Positions 45,001 to 53,182 of a DNA stretch of 64,000 nucleotides are shown piece by piece. The notes under the pieces are model-generated. The model did no database searches. It was given only the letters and a program-made list of their open reading frames with translations, and was not told where the DNA came from. Location of the stretch: positions 1,240,001-1,304,000 of the forward strand of contig CM050665.1 of NCBI GenBank assembly GCA_027574665.1, in the 5' to 3' direction. Source of the DNA: Rhynochetos jubatus. Its lineage: Eukaryota > Chordata > Aves > Eurypygiformes > Rhynochetidae. Position numbers and translations under genes: made by a program. How positions within the stretch are numbered: position 1 is the stretch's first letter; each line of letters opens with the position of its first letter.

Positions 45001-47315
45001 CAAGGACTGGACGGACAAACAGACGTGGGTTTCCGGCCAGGTAAAGCCCCTCGTCCTCCCCCTCCGCTGGCGGCGTCGGGAGGCAGAGCCCTGACGGCTT
45101 CGCTGGCGCGGCCGTGGGGGCGCAGGGGGGCCCGGACCTGCGAACAGCAGGGTCTCGCGCGCTGCGCTCCGCGCTCACGGGCAGAGAGGAGCCTGGGGGT
45201 CCCGCGTGGGGCGCACAGCGTCCAGCCGTCAGGATGCTCCGAGGCTGGCCTTCCCGGCCGCCCTTCCCAATTAGCCGGGGGCCCCGGGACTGATCCCAGG
45301 CAGGGGCTTTGTCTTTGTGCCTTCTCCCAGCCCATCACGCGCCCGTCCCCTGGCATCCGTCACCTCCCAGCCTCCCGTGTTTTCTCCGTTTCCGTGCTGG
45401 GCTCTGCAAACAGCCGCCGCTCCTTCCGGTTCTGTTCTCACGGAGATAAGGCCCAAATAATGGGAAGGCAGCTCCGGGTATTCTAATGAGCCCTTTTCAT
45501 CGGGCCTTGGCAGCCATAAACCCAGAGACACAGCGGGGAGGGGCTGGGGGCTGCGGGGTGGCAGGGCCAGGGGCGGGGGATGCCCGGTGTGGGGAGTGGG
45601 CTGCGTGGCGCAGGGGGGAGCCCGGCCGCCCGAGCCCTGGCATTGGGGGCGGCTGCCAAAGGGCACCCACCACCCGAGCTGGTAGTAGTGGCGGGCAGGC
45701 GGGGGCTGGGGGGCGGGGGTCGCTGGGGACAGGGTCACTGCCGCAGCGGGGATGCCACGGTGAGCACGGCCCCGTCCCCAGCCCGGGGAGCACCCACCGA
45801 TGGAGCCGAGCTGCAGTGGGGACCCACAGGCGAGCACCCGTCCCCCCCGGCCACCGTGGTGCCCCCACCTGCCCTGGGAGCCGGGTTTGGTGGGGCTGAG
45901 CAGCCCCCTCCTCCCTCTCCCCACTGGGGCAGCCATGCCGGGGGGGGGCAGGGGTCTGGTGGGGTCCCAGTGTGTGGCAGGGGTCCCAGCCCAGCTGACA
46001 GCTTCCCTTCCCTCTCTGGTCTCCCTCCCCATCCCGCTCTTCCCAACAGCTGACGGCGCCGCAGGAGGAGCCCGGGAAGGAGGCCACAAAAATAAGCGTG
46101 AGTCTGGGGCACGGTTCCCGCAGGGCTGCGGCCGGAGCGTGCCCGCGGTGCCGGAGCGTGCCCGTGGTGCCGGAGCGTGCCCGCGGTGCCGGAGCGTGCC
46201 CGCGGTGCCAACACGCAGCGTTGCACGGAACCGGGGGAGGGGTGGGAGGGTCTCCTGGGGTCTGTGTCTCTGCGCAAGGTGGGGTGCCCTGACGAGGGTC
46301 CCCCCCGGAAACGGCAAAGGATCACTTACGGGGCAAAAATGCCGCTCCTCAGCAGCCCACGGGGCGCAGGTGCTCACGTGTGCTCGTGTGTGCATGCGTG
46401 TGCCTGCGTGTGCTCGCGTGTGCCTGCGTGTGCACGCGCTGGCTGCCCCGGCGGCGCCGCCCGTCGGAGGGGCCGGTGAGGGGGCCCCGTTCCCGCGCCG
46501 CTGCCCGCATCTCGGTGCCGTCTCCTTGGCCCTTTGGGCCTGGGGTCTGCGGCCCCCCAGCCCCGTTTCTGAACAGCATCCAACGAGCCATCGCGGCGGG
46601 AAGGTGAAAAAGGGCCGCGGCCATCCCGCGCGGTGACAGGGAGCAGGCCCGGGGCCGCGGGGCGGGCCGTAAATCTGATTTATGGACCCAGCCCGGCAGC
46701 GGCCGCCGCTCCGGCCGGTGAGCGAGTCTTAAATTTCACTGGGTGATAAATGCTGAGGGCGAATCAATTCGGTAGCAAAGCTAATTAGCCGGCCTGGTTG
46801 CGCATCGATCCCCGAGCCCCGCGCGCCCGGCCTCGCGCCGGGGGACTCCATCGCCCCCGCGCCGGGGCCGCGGTCCCGCCGCTGCCGGGCTTCGGCCGCC
46901 TTCGCCGCATCCTCCCCGGCGCGCGCCCGGGCGCGGCGGCACGGGGTCAGGGTGGCCGTGGGGGCCCCGGCAGGCGCCAGACCCCCCGTCTGCCCCGCCG
47001 CAGGTGGTGAAGGTGGTCGGCAGCAACATCTCCCACAAGCTGCGGCTGTCGCGGGTGAAGCCGGCGGACGAGGGGACGTACGAGTGCCGGGTGATCGACT
47101 CCAGCGACGGCAAGGCGCGACACCACAAGGTGAAGGCGTACCTGCGGGTGGAGGCGGCGGGGGGCGCGGGGCACCCCCAGGACACCCAGCTGCGGGGCGC
47201 CCCGCTGTCGGAGCCCGCCGCGCCGGGCTCGTCCCACGCGCACCACCACCACCACCACCACAAAGCCGGGAAGGAGCTCAAGAAGCGCTCGGCGGACACC
47301 TCCTGCGTGCTGTAG
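35932..47315 (+). CDS. VSTM2L: VSTM2L (V-set and transmembrane domain containing 2 like), complete, 212 residues, four exons
   Basis: The CDS is join(35932-36040, 44871-45040, 46050-46097, 47004-47315): 639 nt, in phase throughout. Residues 1 to about 24 (MGALALALGIFHYLGLYLQL onward) form a signal peptide. Residues 38-158 form one Ig V-type domain: B-strand Cys58 in EMACSFRG, C-strand WWYVR (74-78), and the DEGTYEC motif with F-strand Cys137. N117 in NIS is a possible glycosylation site. No second hydrophobic segment follows, so the product should be secreted despite the family name. The tail (159-212) is low-complexity, has seven consecutive histidines (189-195) and ends KELKKRSADTSCVL. VSTM2L is brain-enriched and has been reported as a secreted antagonist of the neuroprotective peptide humanin. 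Human is 204 aa. Its position between CTNNBL1 and TTI1 agrees with mammalian synteny. Confidence 0.95.
36459..36632. repeat. Short tandem array, about 12-bp unit, in VSTM2L intron 1
   Basis: Units of the form cccggtgcgcat, cccggtgcacat and cccggtgcctc alternate over about 170 bp, with a larger near-60-bp repeat visible twice. The array lies 0.4 kb downstream of exon 1 inside the CpG island. Confidence 0.88.
37215..37530. promoter_or_regulatory. AT-richer islet in VSTM2L intron 1 (candidate element)
   Basis: After a long CpG-rich stretch, composition shifts. Examples are gggaaataaatagtgaaatgg, trimmed here to aaataaatagtgaaatgg, then cttaatcacaacagaaacc, tttattaacggtgc, ggtgaataccaattcgctc and ctctataaattgctgtttag. 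Function is inferred from composition alone. Confidence 0.3.
38425..38700. promoter_or_regulatory. AT-rich islet in VSTM2L intron 1, candidate conserved element
   Basis: About 270 bp of unique, low-CpG sequence contain gtgattattctatcaattac, tttcataaacactttgcatt, gcagtcattcaacgcaatta, gaattattacgttagg and gacagctaattttaatcacg. The TAAT and ATTA cores could bind homeodomain proteins. The islet is bounded by sharp returns to GC-rich DNA. Confidence 0.42.
39655..39765. promoter_or_regulatory. Small AT-rich islet in VSTM2L intron 1
   Basis: The stretch contains gaattagctgg, a T-run, ttgtgctgcaaatttgagc, then taattctgctgctaatgtg. It lies between GC-rich flanks. Part of it is a simple T/GTT run, so confidence is low. 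Confidence 0.25.
40066..40285. repeat. Minisatellite in VSTM2L intron 1 (GCCGGAGCTGCC and CCGCTGTG modules)
   Basis: Two short modules alternate: gtgccggagctgccg and an 8-bp ccgctgtg present in runs of one to four. The second half is a partial duplication of the first. The array is unlikely to be coding. Confidence 0.9.
42070..42235. promoter_or_regulatory. AT-rich islet in VSTM2L intron 1, candidate conserved element
   Basis: Unique sequence includes gcgttttcaattccgtttat, gagttcattttatttcccc, gaagatttattgatcctg and cagtttatgacaggtagc, ending sharply at a GC-rich block. The composition suggests a conserved regulatory patch; this is inference. Confidence 0.36.
43785..43890. promoter_or_regulatory. 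Small islet in VSTM2L intron 1
   Basis: The stretch gataagtgtacgggatttcc, gagatattaaagggattaac and gctgataattcgctttcag forms a roughly 100-bp AT-richer patch with TAAT-like cores amid GC-rich intron. Weak evidence. Confidence 0.28.
44335..44485. promoter_or_regulatory. AT-richer islet about 0.4 kb upstream of VSTM2L exon 2
   Basis: It contains gagcaataatctccccagag, gaattctaattacagctcc and aacaatatttgttttgagc. It lies close to exon 2 and could be a splicing or transcriptional element. Inferred from composition only. Confidence 0.33.
44871..45040 (+). CDS. VSTM2L: VSTM2L exon 2 (first half of the Ig V domain)
   Basis: The acceptor is gtctcctgcag and the donor gtaaag. The 170 nt encode LFTETPHDMTAQAGEDVEMA, CSFRGSGSPSYSLEIQWWYV and RNHKDWTDKQTWVSGQ. 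It contains Cys58 and the tryptophans of the V-domain core. A second AG (44847-44848) 22 bp upstream would shift the frame and is not favoured. Confidence 0.96.
46050..46097 (+). CDS. VSTM2L: VSTM2L exon 3, 48-nt microexon-like exon
   Basis: It encodes LTAPQEEPGKEATKIS, in phase at both ends, between the acceptor cttcccaacag and the donor gtgagt. Because it is exactly 16 codons, skipping it would leave the frame intact and shorten the loop between the two halves of the Ig domain. Confidence 0.93.
46131..46209. repeat. 19-bp tandem repeat, about 4 copies, VSTM2L intron 3
   Basis: The unit gccggagcgtgcccgcggt is repeated four times with one transition. It begins 33 bp after exon 3, so it lies directly beside the splice donor. 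Confidence 0.9.
46371..46438. repeat. Exact 10-bp-period purine/pyrimidine-alternating repeat, 7 units
   Basis: Seven 10-bp units of the form tgcNNgcgtg or tgctcgtgtg follow each other. The sequence is largely alternating TG/CG, which favours Z-DNA, and it is phased at one helical turn. It lies in VSTM2L intron 3. Confidence 0.85.
46665..46800. promoter_or_regulatory. AT-richer islet about 0.2 kb upstream of VSTM2L exon 4
   Basis: The stretch holds gtaaatctgatttatggacc, gagtcttaaatttcactggg, gataaatgctgagggcgaat and gcaaagctaattagccgg. Its unique sequence and AT-shift in a very GC-rich intron suggest a candidate element. Confidence 0.35.
47004..47315 (+). CDS. VSTM2L: VSTM2L exon 4 (second half of Ig domain, His tract, stop)
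   Basis: The acceptor is gccccgccgcag. The exon encodes VVKVVGSNISHKLRLSRVKP, ADEGTYECRVIDSSDGKARH, HKVKAYLRV and then a Gly/Ala/Pro-rich tail. Seven CAC codons (47241-47261) give the histidine run, followed by KAGKELKKRSADTSCVL and TAG at 47313-47315. Confidence 0.95.
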   Translation: MVKVVGSNISHKLRLSRVKPADEGTYECRVIDSSDGKARHHKVKAYLRVEAAGGAGHPQDTQLRGAPLSEPAAPGSSHAHHHHHHHKAGKELKKRSADTSCVL

Positions 47316-48300
47316 GGCGGGCGGTGCCGGGGGGGACACGCCGCAGCCCCCCGCCGCCCCGGACTCAGCGGAGATGCCGAGGGTCCCACGCCCCCCCCGC
47401 CAGAGACTGGCCCTGCCGCCCCGTCTTGCCCACCGACCCCTACCGCCTCCTCGCGGCGCTGGCCACCCCCGGCCGGGCGCGGCGATGCCGGGGCCTGGTG
47501 TGGGGCAGGACCGTGGCGCGCCGGGGGGAGCATCGCCGGGGCGAACCCCCACGCACGGTGGTCCCCGTCCCCGCTGGCCCCGTGCGGGCGGGTCCCCTGC
47601 TGCTTGCTGCCACGGGCCGTGTTGCGCCCCAGCTTTGGGTGCCCAGCAGAGCCCCCCCGGCCCGCGGGACCCTCCCTGCCCTCCCTCGCGCTTCGCAGAC
47701 CCAGCCCCCCCGTTCCCGTAGGACGCCCCGTTTAGTTGCTCTGCCCAGCCCCACCACGCGCATCTAAGTTCCAGCATCATCTTATAGACCACGTGTATCG
47801 CCCACCCCTGCCCCCCCGCCCCAGAGCCGCCCCCGCACATCGAGGCCTGAGCTCAGCGGAGGGACGGCACTGCCCGGCACTGCATGGCATGGCCTGGCAC
47901 GGCACGGCACGGCCATGGCACTGCAGGCGCACTGCGGCACGGCCCAGCCGAGCAGCCTGCCCGCCGTCCACCCGTGCCCGGGAGCCGTGCCGCCGGAGCT
48001 GCCCACTCTCACCCCTTGCTCCTCCCGGCCCTTGGCATTTCACGGAGGAAGCGGGGCCCAGCCGACCCCCGGCCGCCCTCGCCCCGTCCCCGCTGCCCGT
48101 GCCCGAGCCCCCCTTCCTCCTGTGCCACTACCCCGGGCAGCGCCCAGCCCCGGTGCCCCCGCGGGTGACACTGGGCACGGGGCCGCGGGGAGGGAGGGGG
48201 TGGTGCCGTGTCTCCCCATCCGGGTGCCGGGCGCTGCCCCCACCGCTCGCCCCCACCGCCAGCCCCGCTGCAGCTAATAAAGCTCTTTAAACGAAGCCTC
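47316..48300 (+). terminator. VSTM2L: VSTM2L 3'UTR and poly(A) signal
   Basis: The first AATAAA after the stop is at 48276-48281, inside cagctaataaagctc. It is followed by a G/T-rich stretch (tgcgggtctgcgggctccg). The predicted 3'UTR is about 980 nt, very GC-rich, with short ggcacggcacggca-type repeats near 47890-47925. Confidence 0.82.
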
Positions 48301-48429
48301 TGCGGGTCTGCGGGCTCCGTCCTGGCACGGCATGGGGACGTGGCGAGGGGACGTGGCGAGGGGATGTGTCTCCGGCACTGCCCTGGCACAGCTGGGACTG
48401 TCTCAGGGGCTGCTGGGCTGGGACCCGTG

Positions 48430-48826
48430 GGGATGGGATGGGGATGGGATGGGATGGGGATGGGGATGGGGATGGGGATGGGATGGGATGGGATGGGGAT
48501 GGGGATGGGATGGGGATGGGATGGGGATGGGGTGGGGATGGGATGGGGATGGGGTGGGGATGGGTGGGGATGGGGATGGGGATGGGATGGGATGGGATGG
48601 GGATGGGTTGGGGATGGGGATGGGGATGGGTTGGGGATGGGTGGGGATGGGGATGGGGATGGGATGGGGATGGGGATGGGGATGGGGATGGGATGGGGAT
48701 GGGTTGGGGATGGGTGGGGATGGGGATGGGGATGGGATGGGATGGGGATGGGATGGGGATGGGGATGGGATGGGGATGGGATGGGGATGGGATGGGGATG
48801 GGACGGGGAGGGGTTGGGTTGGGTTT
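48430..48826. repeat. (GGGATG/GGGGATG) array, about 390 bp, G-quadruplex-prone
   Basis: Interspersed ggggat and gggat units, with occasional gggtt, run without interruption. They give dozens of G3-G4 runs on the plus strand, separated by 2-3 bases. Higher-order duplicates of about 100 bp are visible. The array starts about 150 bp after the VSTM2L poly(A) signal. Confidence 0.95.
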
Positions 48827-49308
48827 GTCATCATCACCTGCAGCTGTGGCTCAGAGCACTTAAAAGCTGCAGCTGGGGAGCTCCCTGCCCCTCTTGGGGG
48901 TGGGGTGATGCTGCCTGTGGGTGCAGGACATGGCTGGATCCCAGGTGAGTGGGGGCTGCTGTGGGGCACTGGGTGGGTGTGGGGGCTCTGGCCCCTCTCT
49001 GTGCTGCTGGGTGCCAGCCCAACCGCTGCCCAGCTCCTGGCACAAAGGCTGTCGCTGGGCATGGGGGAGGTTGGCATCCCTGCAGTGGGGGTGCTGGCTG
49101 CCCCGGGGGCTGGGCTGTGCCCACCCATGGGAGAGCAGCTCCCAGCATCGGCAGCACCTCACTTGGCCCAGTGCCAGGAGTCCCCTGGCTGCCCCAGTTT
49201 AGTAATCCCTGGAGCTGTCGCTCCCCTCTCGCTTTGCCAATACGAAGCCGTTTGTCCCATGTTGGGGACACAAAAGCAGAAGCTGCTGGTCCCGTGCTGG
49301 CCGGCACG

Positions 49309-49350
49309 GCGGGTGACCGTGGCACTCGGCGGGTGACCGTGGCACTCGGC
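49309..49350. repeat. 20-bp exact tandem duplication
   Basis: The block ggcactcggcgggtgaccgt recurs immediately with a partial third copy. Confidence 0.85.
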
Positions 49351-50219
49351 GGCAGCCACGCTCGCCCGTGCCACCAGCCGTGGGTCTCACGTGCAGGGAC
49401 ACGCTCTCGGGGGAGCGGCACAGGGGCCCGTGAACACGCAGGGTGCTTTGTCAGGAGGAAAAGGCGAGGAGCTGGGCTTGGGAATGCCGCTTCGGAGGTG
49501 GCATTGCCCCGGCCATCCCTGGCGCAGCCGTGGGGCTGCTGCTGCGCTCGTGGCTCCTCGCCAGGGCACCGTGTCGCTGCGGGGGAGAGGGGCAGGCGGC
49601 ATCGGCAACGGAAAACGGGCTGCGGAGGAGGAAAGCGGAGAGCGGGAGCTGGTTTGGGGAGGGCAAAAGGCTGCAAATCGCCCCAGAGGGAGAGTAAACA
49701 CAGCGCTGCGCGGGGGCAACCTGCGAATCGAGGGGTGAGCGTCAAAACCAGCAGCGTTCACGGAGGGGATTAACTTCGCTGGGTCGACATGGAATCGTGG
49801 GAGTGGGAGCTGGGGGAGAGGACCCCACGGGATCCCCCCGCAGGACCCTGCGGCCGTGCCCGACCCTGGGGGCCGCGCATGGGGCTGTGCCCCCGGGTCT
49901 GGGGGTCCCCCCATGTTCCTGGCTGGGTTTGTGCATGGCGGAGGCAGCTGGATGCGGGTTCCTCTGCTCCCTGTCCCTGGGGAGGGGGTCGGAGCAGGGC
50001 AAGCTGGCTGGCAGCCCCTCCCGCCGTGCCCAGGAAGGCCTGTGCCCCCACATCGCACCCCCGGTTCCTGGGCATCGGGTCTCCTCTGGGATGGTGAGGG
50101 TGCTCAGAGCTGGGCACTGCCCCTGGCTTGGTCCTGGACCCTGGTGGGTCTGGGGGCTGCTCTGGTGCCTGCCCGGGGATGGGGGGTGCGGGCAGGGCAG
50201 TGGAGAAGCCCCTGGGCTG

Positions 50220-50400
50220 CTGGCGAACAGGCTGAGCTTAATATGCAAGTCACTGCTGGGGAGGAACCAGCCTCATGAAAATGCCATTTCCACGCCGTCA
50301 CTCTCTGGCCATTATCCTGCTCCAGACAAAAGCAATTTACTCTGCCGGTAATAACCCGGGTGACAACGGAGCCAACGCCGTGACAGGCGGCTGCGGGACG
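50220..50400. promoter_or_regulatory. AT-richer intergenic islet, candidate element
   Basis: It contains gagcttaatatgcaagtcac, cctcatgaaaatgccatttc, ggccattatcctgctccag and aaaagcaatttactctgccg. It is unique sequence in a GC-rich gap between the two convergent genes. Inference from composition. Confidence 0.34.
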
Positions 50401-51447
50401 GTGACAGGCCAGCCTCTCCCCACCCCCACGCGCTGGCCGGGGACGGCGGCCGCAGGGAGTCCCTGGGAGAGCTGCGAAGGCCGGGAGCCGCGGTGGCCGC
50501 CGGCGCTGGGACTCGGCGGGTGTCTCGGCTGGGCAATGCGGACGGTTCCCGGGCACCGGGGTTGGGATGGGTTGGGCACCCAACGCACCGACCTGGGGGG
50601 GCGGGCATCGTCCCTGCCCGGCTGTGGCCCAGCAAGGGCCCGGGAAACACGGCGGCTCCGTGTCCTCCCTGTCCTAAGGAGCTCAGCACCCTGGTCCTGC
50701 GCAATGTCCCATGGGCACGGCTGCGAGCGTGGCTCCCCCGGCTCCATCGGCCGCGTGCCCATCCCGGCCGCGTGCCCATCCCGGCCGCGGTGAATCCGAG
50801 GCTGGGATTCACCTCCCGCTTCCAGAGGTGACCGGTTCAACCGGCGCAGACAGCTCACTTGTCTGGTGGCAGCCGGTGACACCCGGCAATCGTGAGGGGC
50901 TGCTCGCCGGGCTGGTGGGGGGCGGCGGGGAGGTGGCACAGGCTGCTCGCAGCGATCCCGGGACAGCCCGGTACCCCCGGCCGTGGGGACGGAGCCGGCA
51001 CGGCGCGGGCAGGGGCAGCGTCGCGCCACGCCAGCTCCAGCCAGCGCTGGAGGGCGGGAGGCGGCTGGACGCGGCGTCCACCTGATGGACGAGTTTTGTC
51101 AAGTGCTACAACCCAGAAAGTTCTGCACCGGCCCCGCGGGTGCTTCGGGAGCCAAAGGTAATCTATCGCCTTCCTGCCGCTCCCGTCTCCCCTCGGAGCT
51201 GCTGTGGGGCTCCCTCCTACAAAGCCCAGTGCCGCTTACGCGCTGAACGGGCACAAGCCGGCCGCCAGCCCCGTCCCACCTGGCACACACACCGAGTCGA
51301 GCTCTTCCTGCAGAAGCACCCGGAGTAAAGCCTGGGTGAAACCGGGGACCCCGGGAGGCAGGCCTGGCTGAGGGGGTGTGGGCAGGAGCAGCACCCCCCT
51401 GGTCCCGACGTGGACGCTCACCTGGGATCCCCAGCGACGCACGGAGC

Positions 51448-52947
51448 CTGTTCCACGTAACAACGGGTTTATTGCTCTGGGTTTGCGTTTCTGAGCTTCC
51501 GTCCCCATTTACAGGCAGGATCCGGCCCTTCCACCAGCGTAAAACTTCCCCGAGCGCCTGCTGGGAGGCAGCCCGCTGCCAGGCACGGCTCGGGGCGCAG
51601 CCGGCAGCGCCGAGGCGCGTGGTCCGAGAGCAGCCGAGCGGAGCCACACTGGCACACGGTCCCTGGGGACGGAGCCGGAGGGACTCGGGAGCCCGAGTGT
51701 GCCACAGCAGCCTCCAGGGGAGCGGAGACCCTGTCCTGGGGGGAGGCCCCTGGCAGGGCAGCAGGCAGACCCCAGATGACTCCTCGCTGCAGCGCGCGGT
51801 GCCAACCATGGCACTGCCGTGCTCGGGCCGGTCACTGCGTCCGGAGCGTGTACGCACTCACCTGGGAGGGTGTGCGGGGAGATGCTCCCCTCCTCGGGGT
51901 GGGTGTTGCCATCCGAGAGGGCTAAGGAATGGGCTGATCTGGGAAAGAGGAGCCTTAAATCGAGTTGCACGTCGGGGCTGGCCATGTTCCCACGGTGTCC
52001 CGCAGTCGGTGGCGAGAATCGGGAACACGGTGCGCTCGGCCACCTCAGAGCCGGCCTTGGCAAGCTGCAATCCTAAGGAGCAGCAGCTCTGGCGTCGGAG
52101 AGGGCGTGCTGGCATCCCCCGGGGGCAGCTCTGGCGGGTCGGAGAGGGGGTGCTGGCATCCCCCGGGAGCAGCTCTGGCATTGGAGAGGGCGTGCTGGCA
52201 TCCCCCGGGAGCAGCTCTGGTGTCGGAGAGGGCGTGCTGGCATCCCCCGGGAGCAGCTCTGGCATTGGAGAGGGGGTGCTGGCATCCCCCGGGAGCAGCT
52301 CTGGCATTGGAGAGGGCGTGCTGGCATCCTCCGGGAGCAGCTCTGGTGTCGGAGAGGGCGTGCTGGCATCCTCCGGGAGCAGCTCTGGTGTTGGAGAGGG
52401 CGTGCTGGCATCCCCCGGGAGCAGCTCTGGTGGCTCAGAGGACAGTTGGTCTGGCCAGTAACACCGCGCAGGGATCCGTGGGAAAGCGCTGTTCTGACAG
52501 GAACTGGTTTGAAACTGAAAAGCTCCTCCGTGCACCCACACCGGATTCTCCCCTCGGGAAGGGTTGAGGCCAGAAAGCCTTTTGTGGGGTGTTGGCCACC
52601 GCTGTCCGGCTGAGAACAGGCGGGAGCATCACAGGTGTGGGGAGCTGGAGGGTCGGGTGCTGAGGAGTCGCTCCTGGGAAATGACTCCTCGCTGCAGGAC
52701 TGGAACGGGATGTGCGATGCGCCGCAGACCTCCCCGGCACCACGCGCAGGGAAGCTGGAAGGAATCGGGGCGACGGACCCACCTCAGCCTCCGACGCCGC
52801 TCAAGACCAACGTGCCTGCCCGTGGGGAGGGTGCCTCGGCCGGTGCCAGCCTGGGCAATCCTGCCCCGGGGGCCCGAAGGATGGGGTTTTCCCAGGCGAG
52901 CGCTGTCCTGTGGTTCCTCTTCCCCTCCCGGCTGCCGCGTGGGTCCG
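51448..52947 (-). terminator. TTI1: TTI1 3'UTR with poly(A) signal and internal VNTR
   Basis: On the minus strand the first AATAAA I find after the TTI1 stop is the complement of tttatt at 51468-51473, which predicts a 3'UTR of about 1.5 kb. The 42-bp minisatellite at 52079-52440 falls inside it. No splice signals were needed to reach this site. The end is a prediction. Confidence 0.6.
52079..52440. repeat. Minisatellite, 42-bp unit, about 8.5 copies
   Basis: The unit contains gcagctctggcattggagag and ggcgtgctggcatcccccgg. Copies vary at two hot positions (gcattgg, gtgtcgg or gtgttgg; cccccg or cctccg), which gives an ordered pattern of variants. The period is a multiple of three, so it translates as a 14-residue repeat (SSGIGEGVLASPGS). 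It lies in the predicted TTI1 3'UTR, not in a coding frame. Confidence 0.94.
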
Positions 52948-53182
52948 TCAAGGAGGCGACGGCTCCCGGGATCCAGCCCGTGGCGTCGCGCCCTCCCGCT
53001 CCTGCAGCCGCGTCAGCAGGAGTAGCACGTTGGCGGTGAGCTCGTCCCGCTGCCTCCCCATCCCGCGGAGCTGGACGGGCCGCAGGCTGCCGTGGGGGGG
53101 CTCGTACCGGCGGGGGCAGCACACCTCGTTCAGGAGGAGCCAGGTGCTGTCAGGGTCCACGTGCATCAAGTGGAGGAAAACG
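52948..53182 (-). CDS. TTI1: TTI1 terminal coding exon with a C-terminal tail
   Basis: The acceptor is gctgttttccaaag. The first base completes a serine codon, then [40 protein letters not shown] and [12 protein letters not shown] follow. The frame goes on for 17 more residues ([17 protein letters not shown]) before TGA at 52950-52948. My recollection of mammalian TTI1 is that it stops about at LQ. Confidence 0.92.

Larger units (their letters stand above)
48301..51447. other. VSTM2L-TTI1 convergent intergenic gap, 3.1 kb
   Basis: Beyond the GGGATG array (48430-48826) there is a 20-bp exact duplication near 49309-49350, an islet at 50220-50400 and otherwise unique GC-rich DNA. No gene is supported on either strand. 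Confidence 0.7.

Noticed and set aside
47241-47261. Engineered His-tag or vector contamination
   Set aside because: The tract lies inside a natural exon with correct splice sites, flanked by conserved VSTM2L residues, with an all-CAC repeat typical of slippage. No vector sequence is nearby.
51376-52461. 361-codon plus-strand frame with SSGIGEGVLASPGS repeats
   Set aside because: The repeat is the 42-bp VNTR read in one frame. It lies antisense to the TTI1 3'UTR and lacks a plausible start or partner exon.
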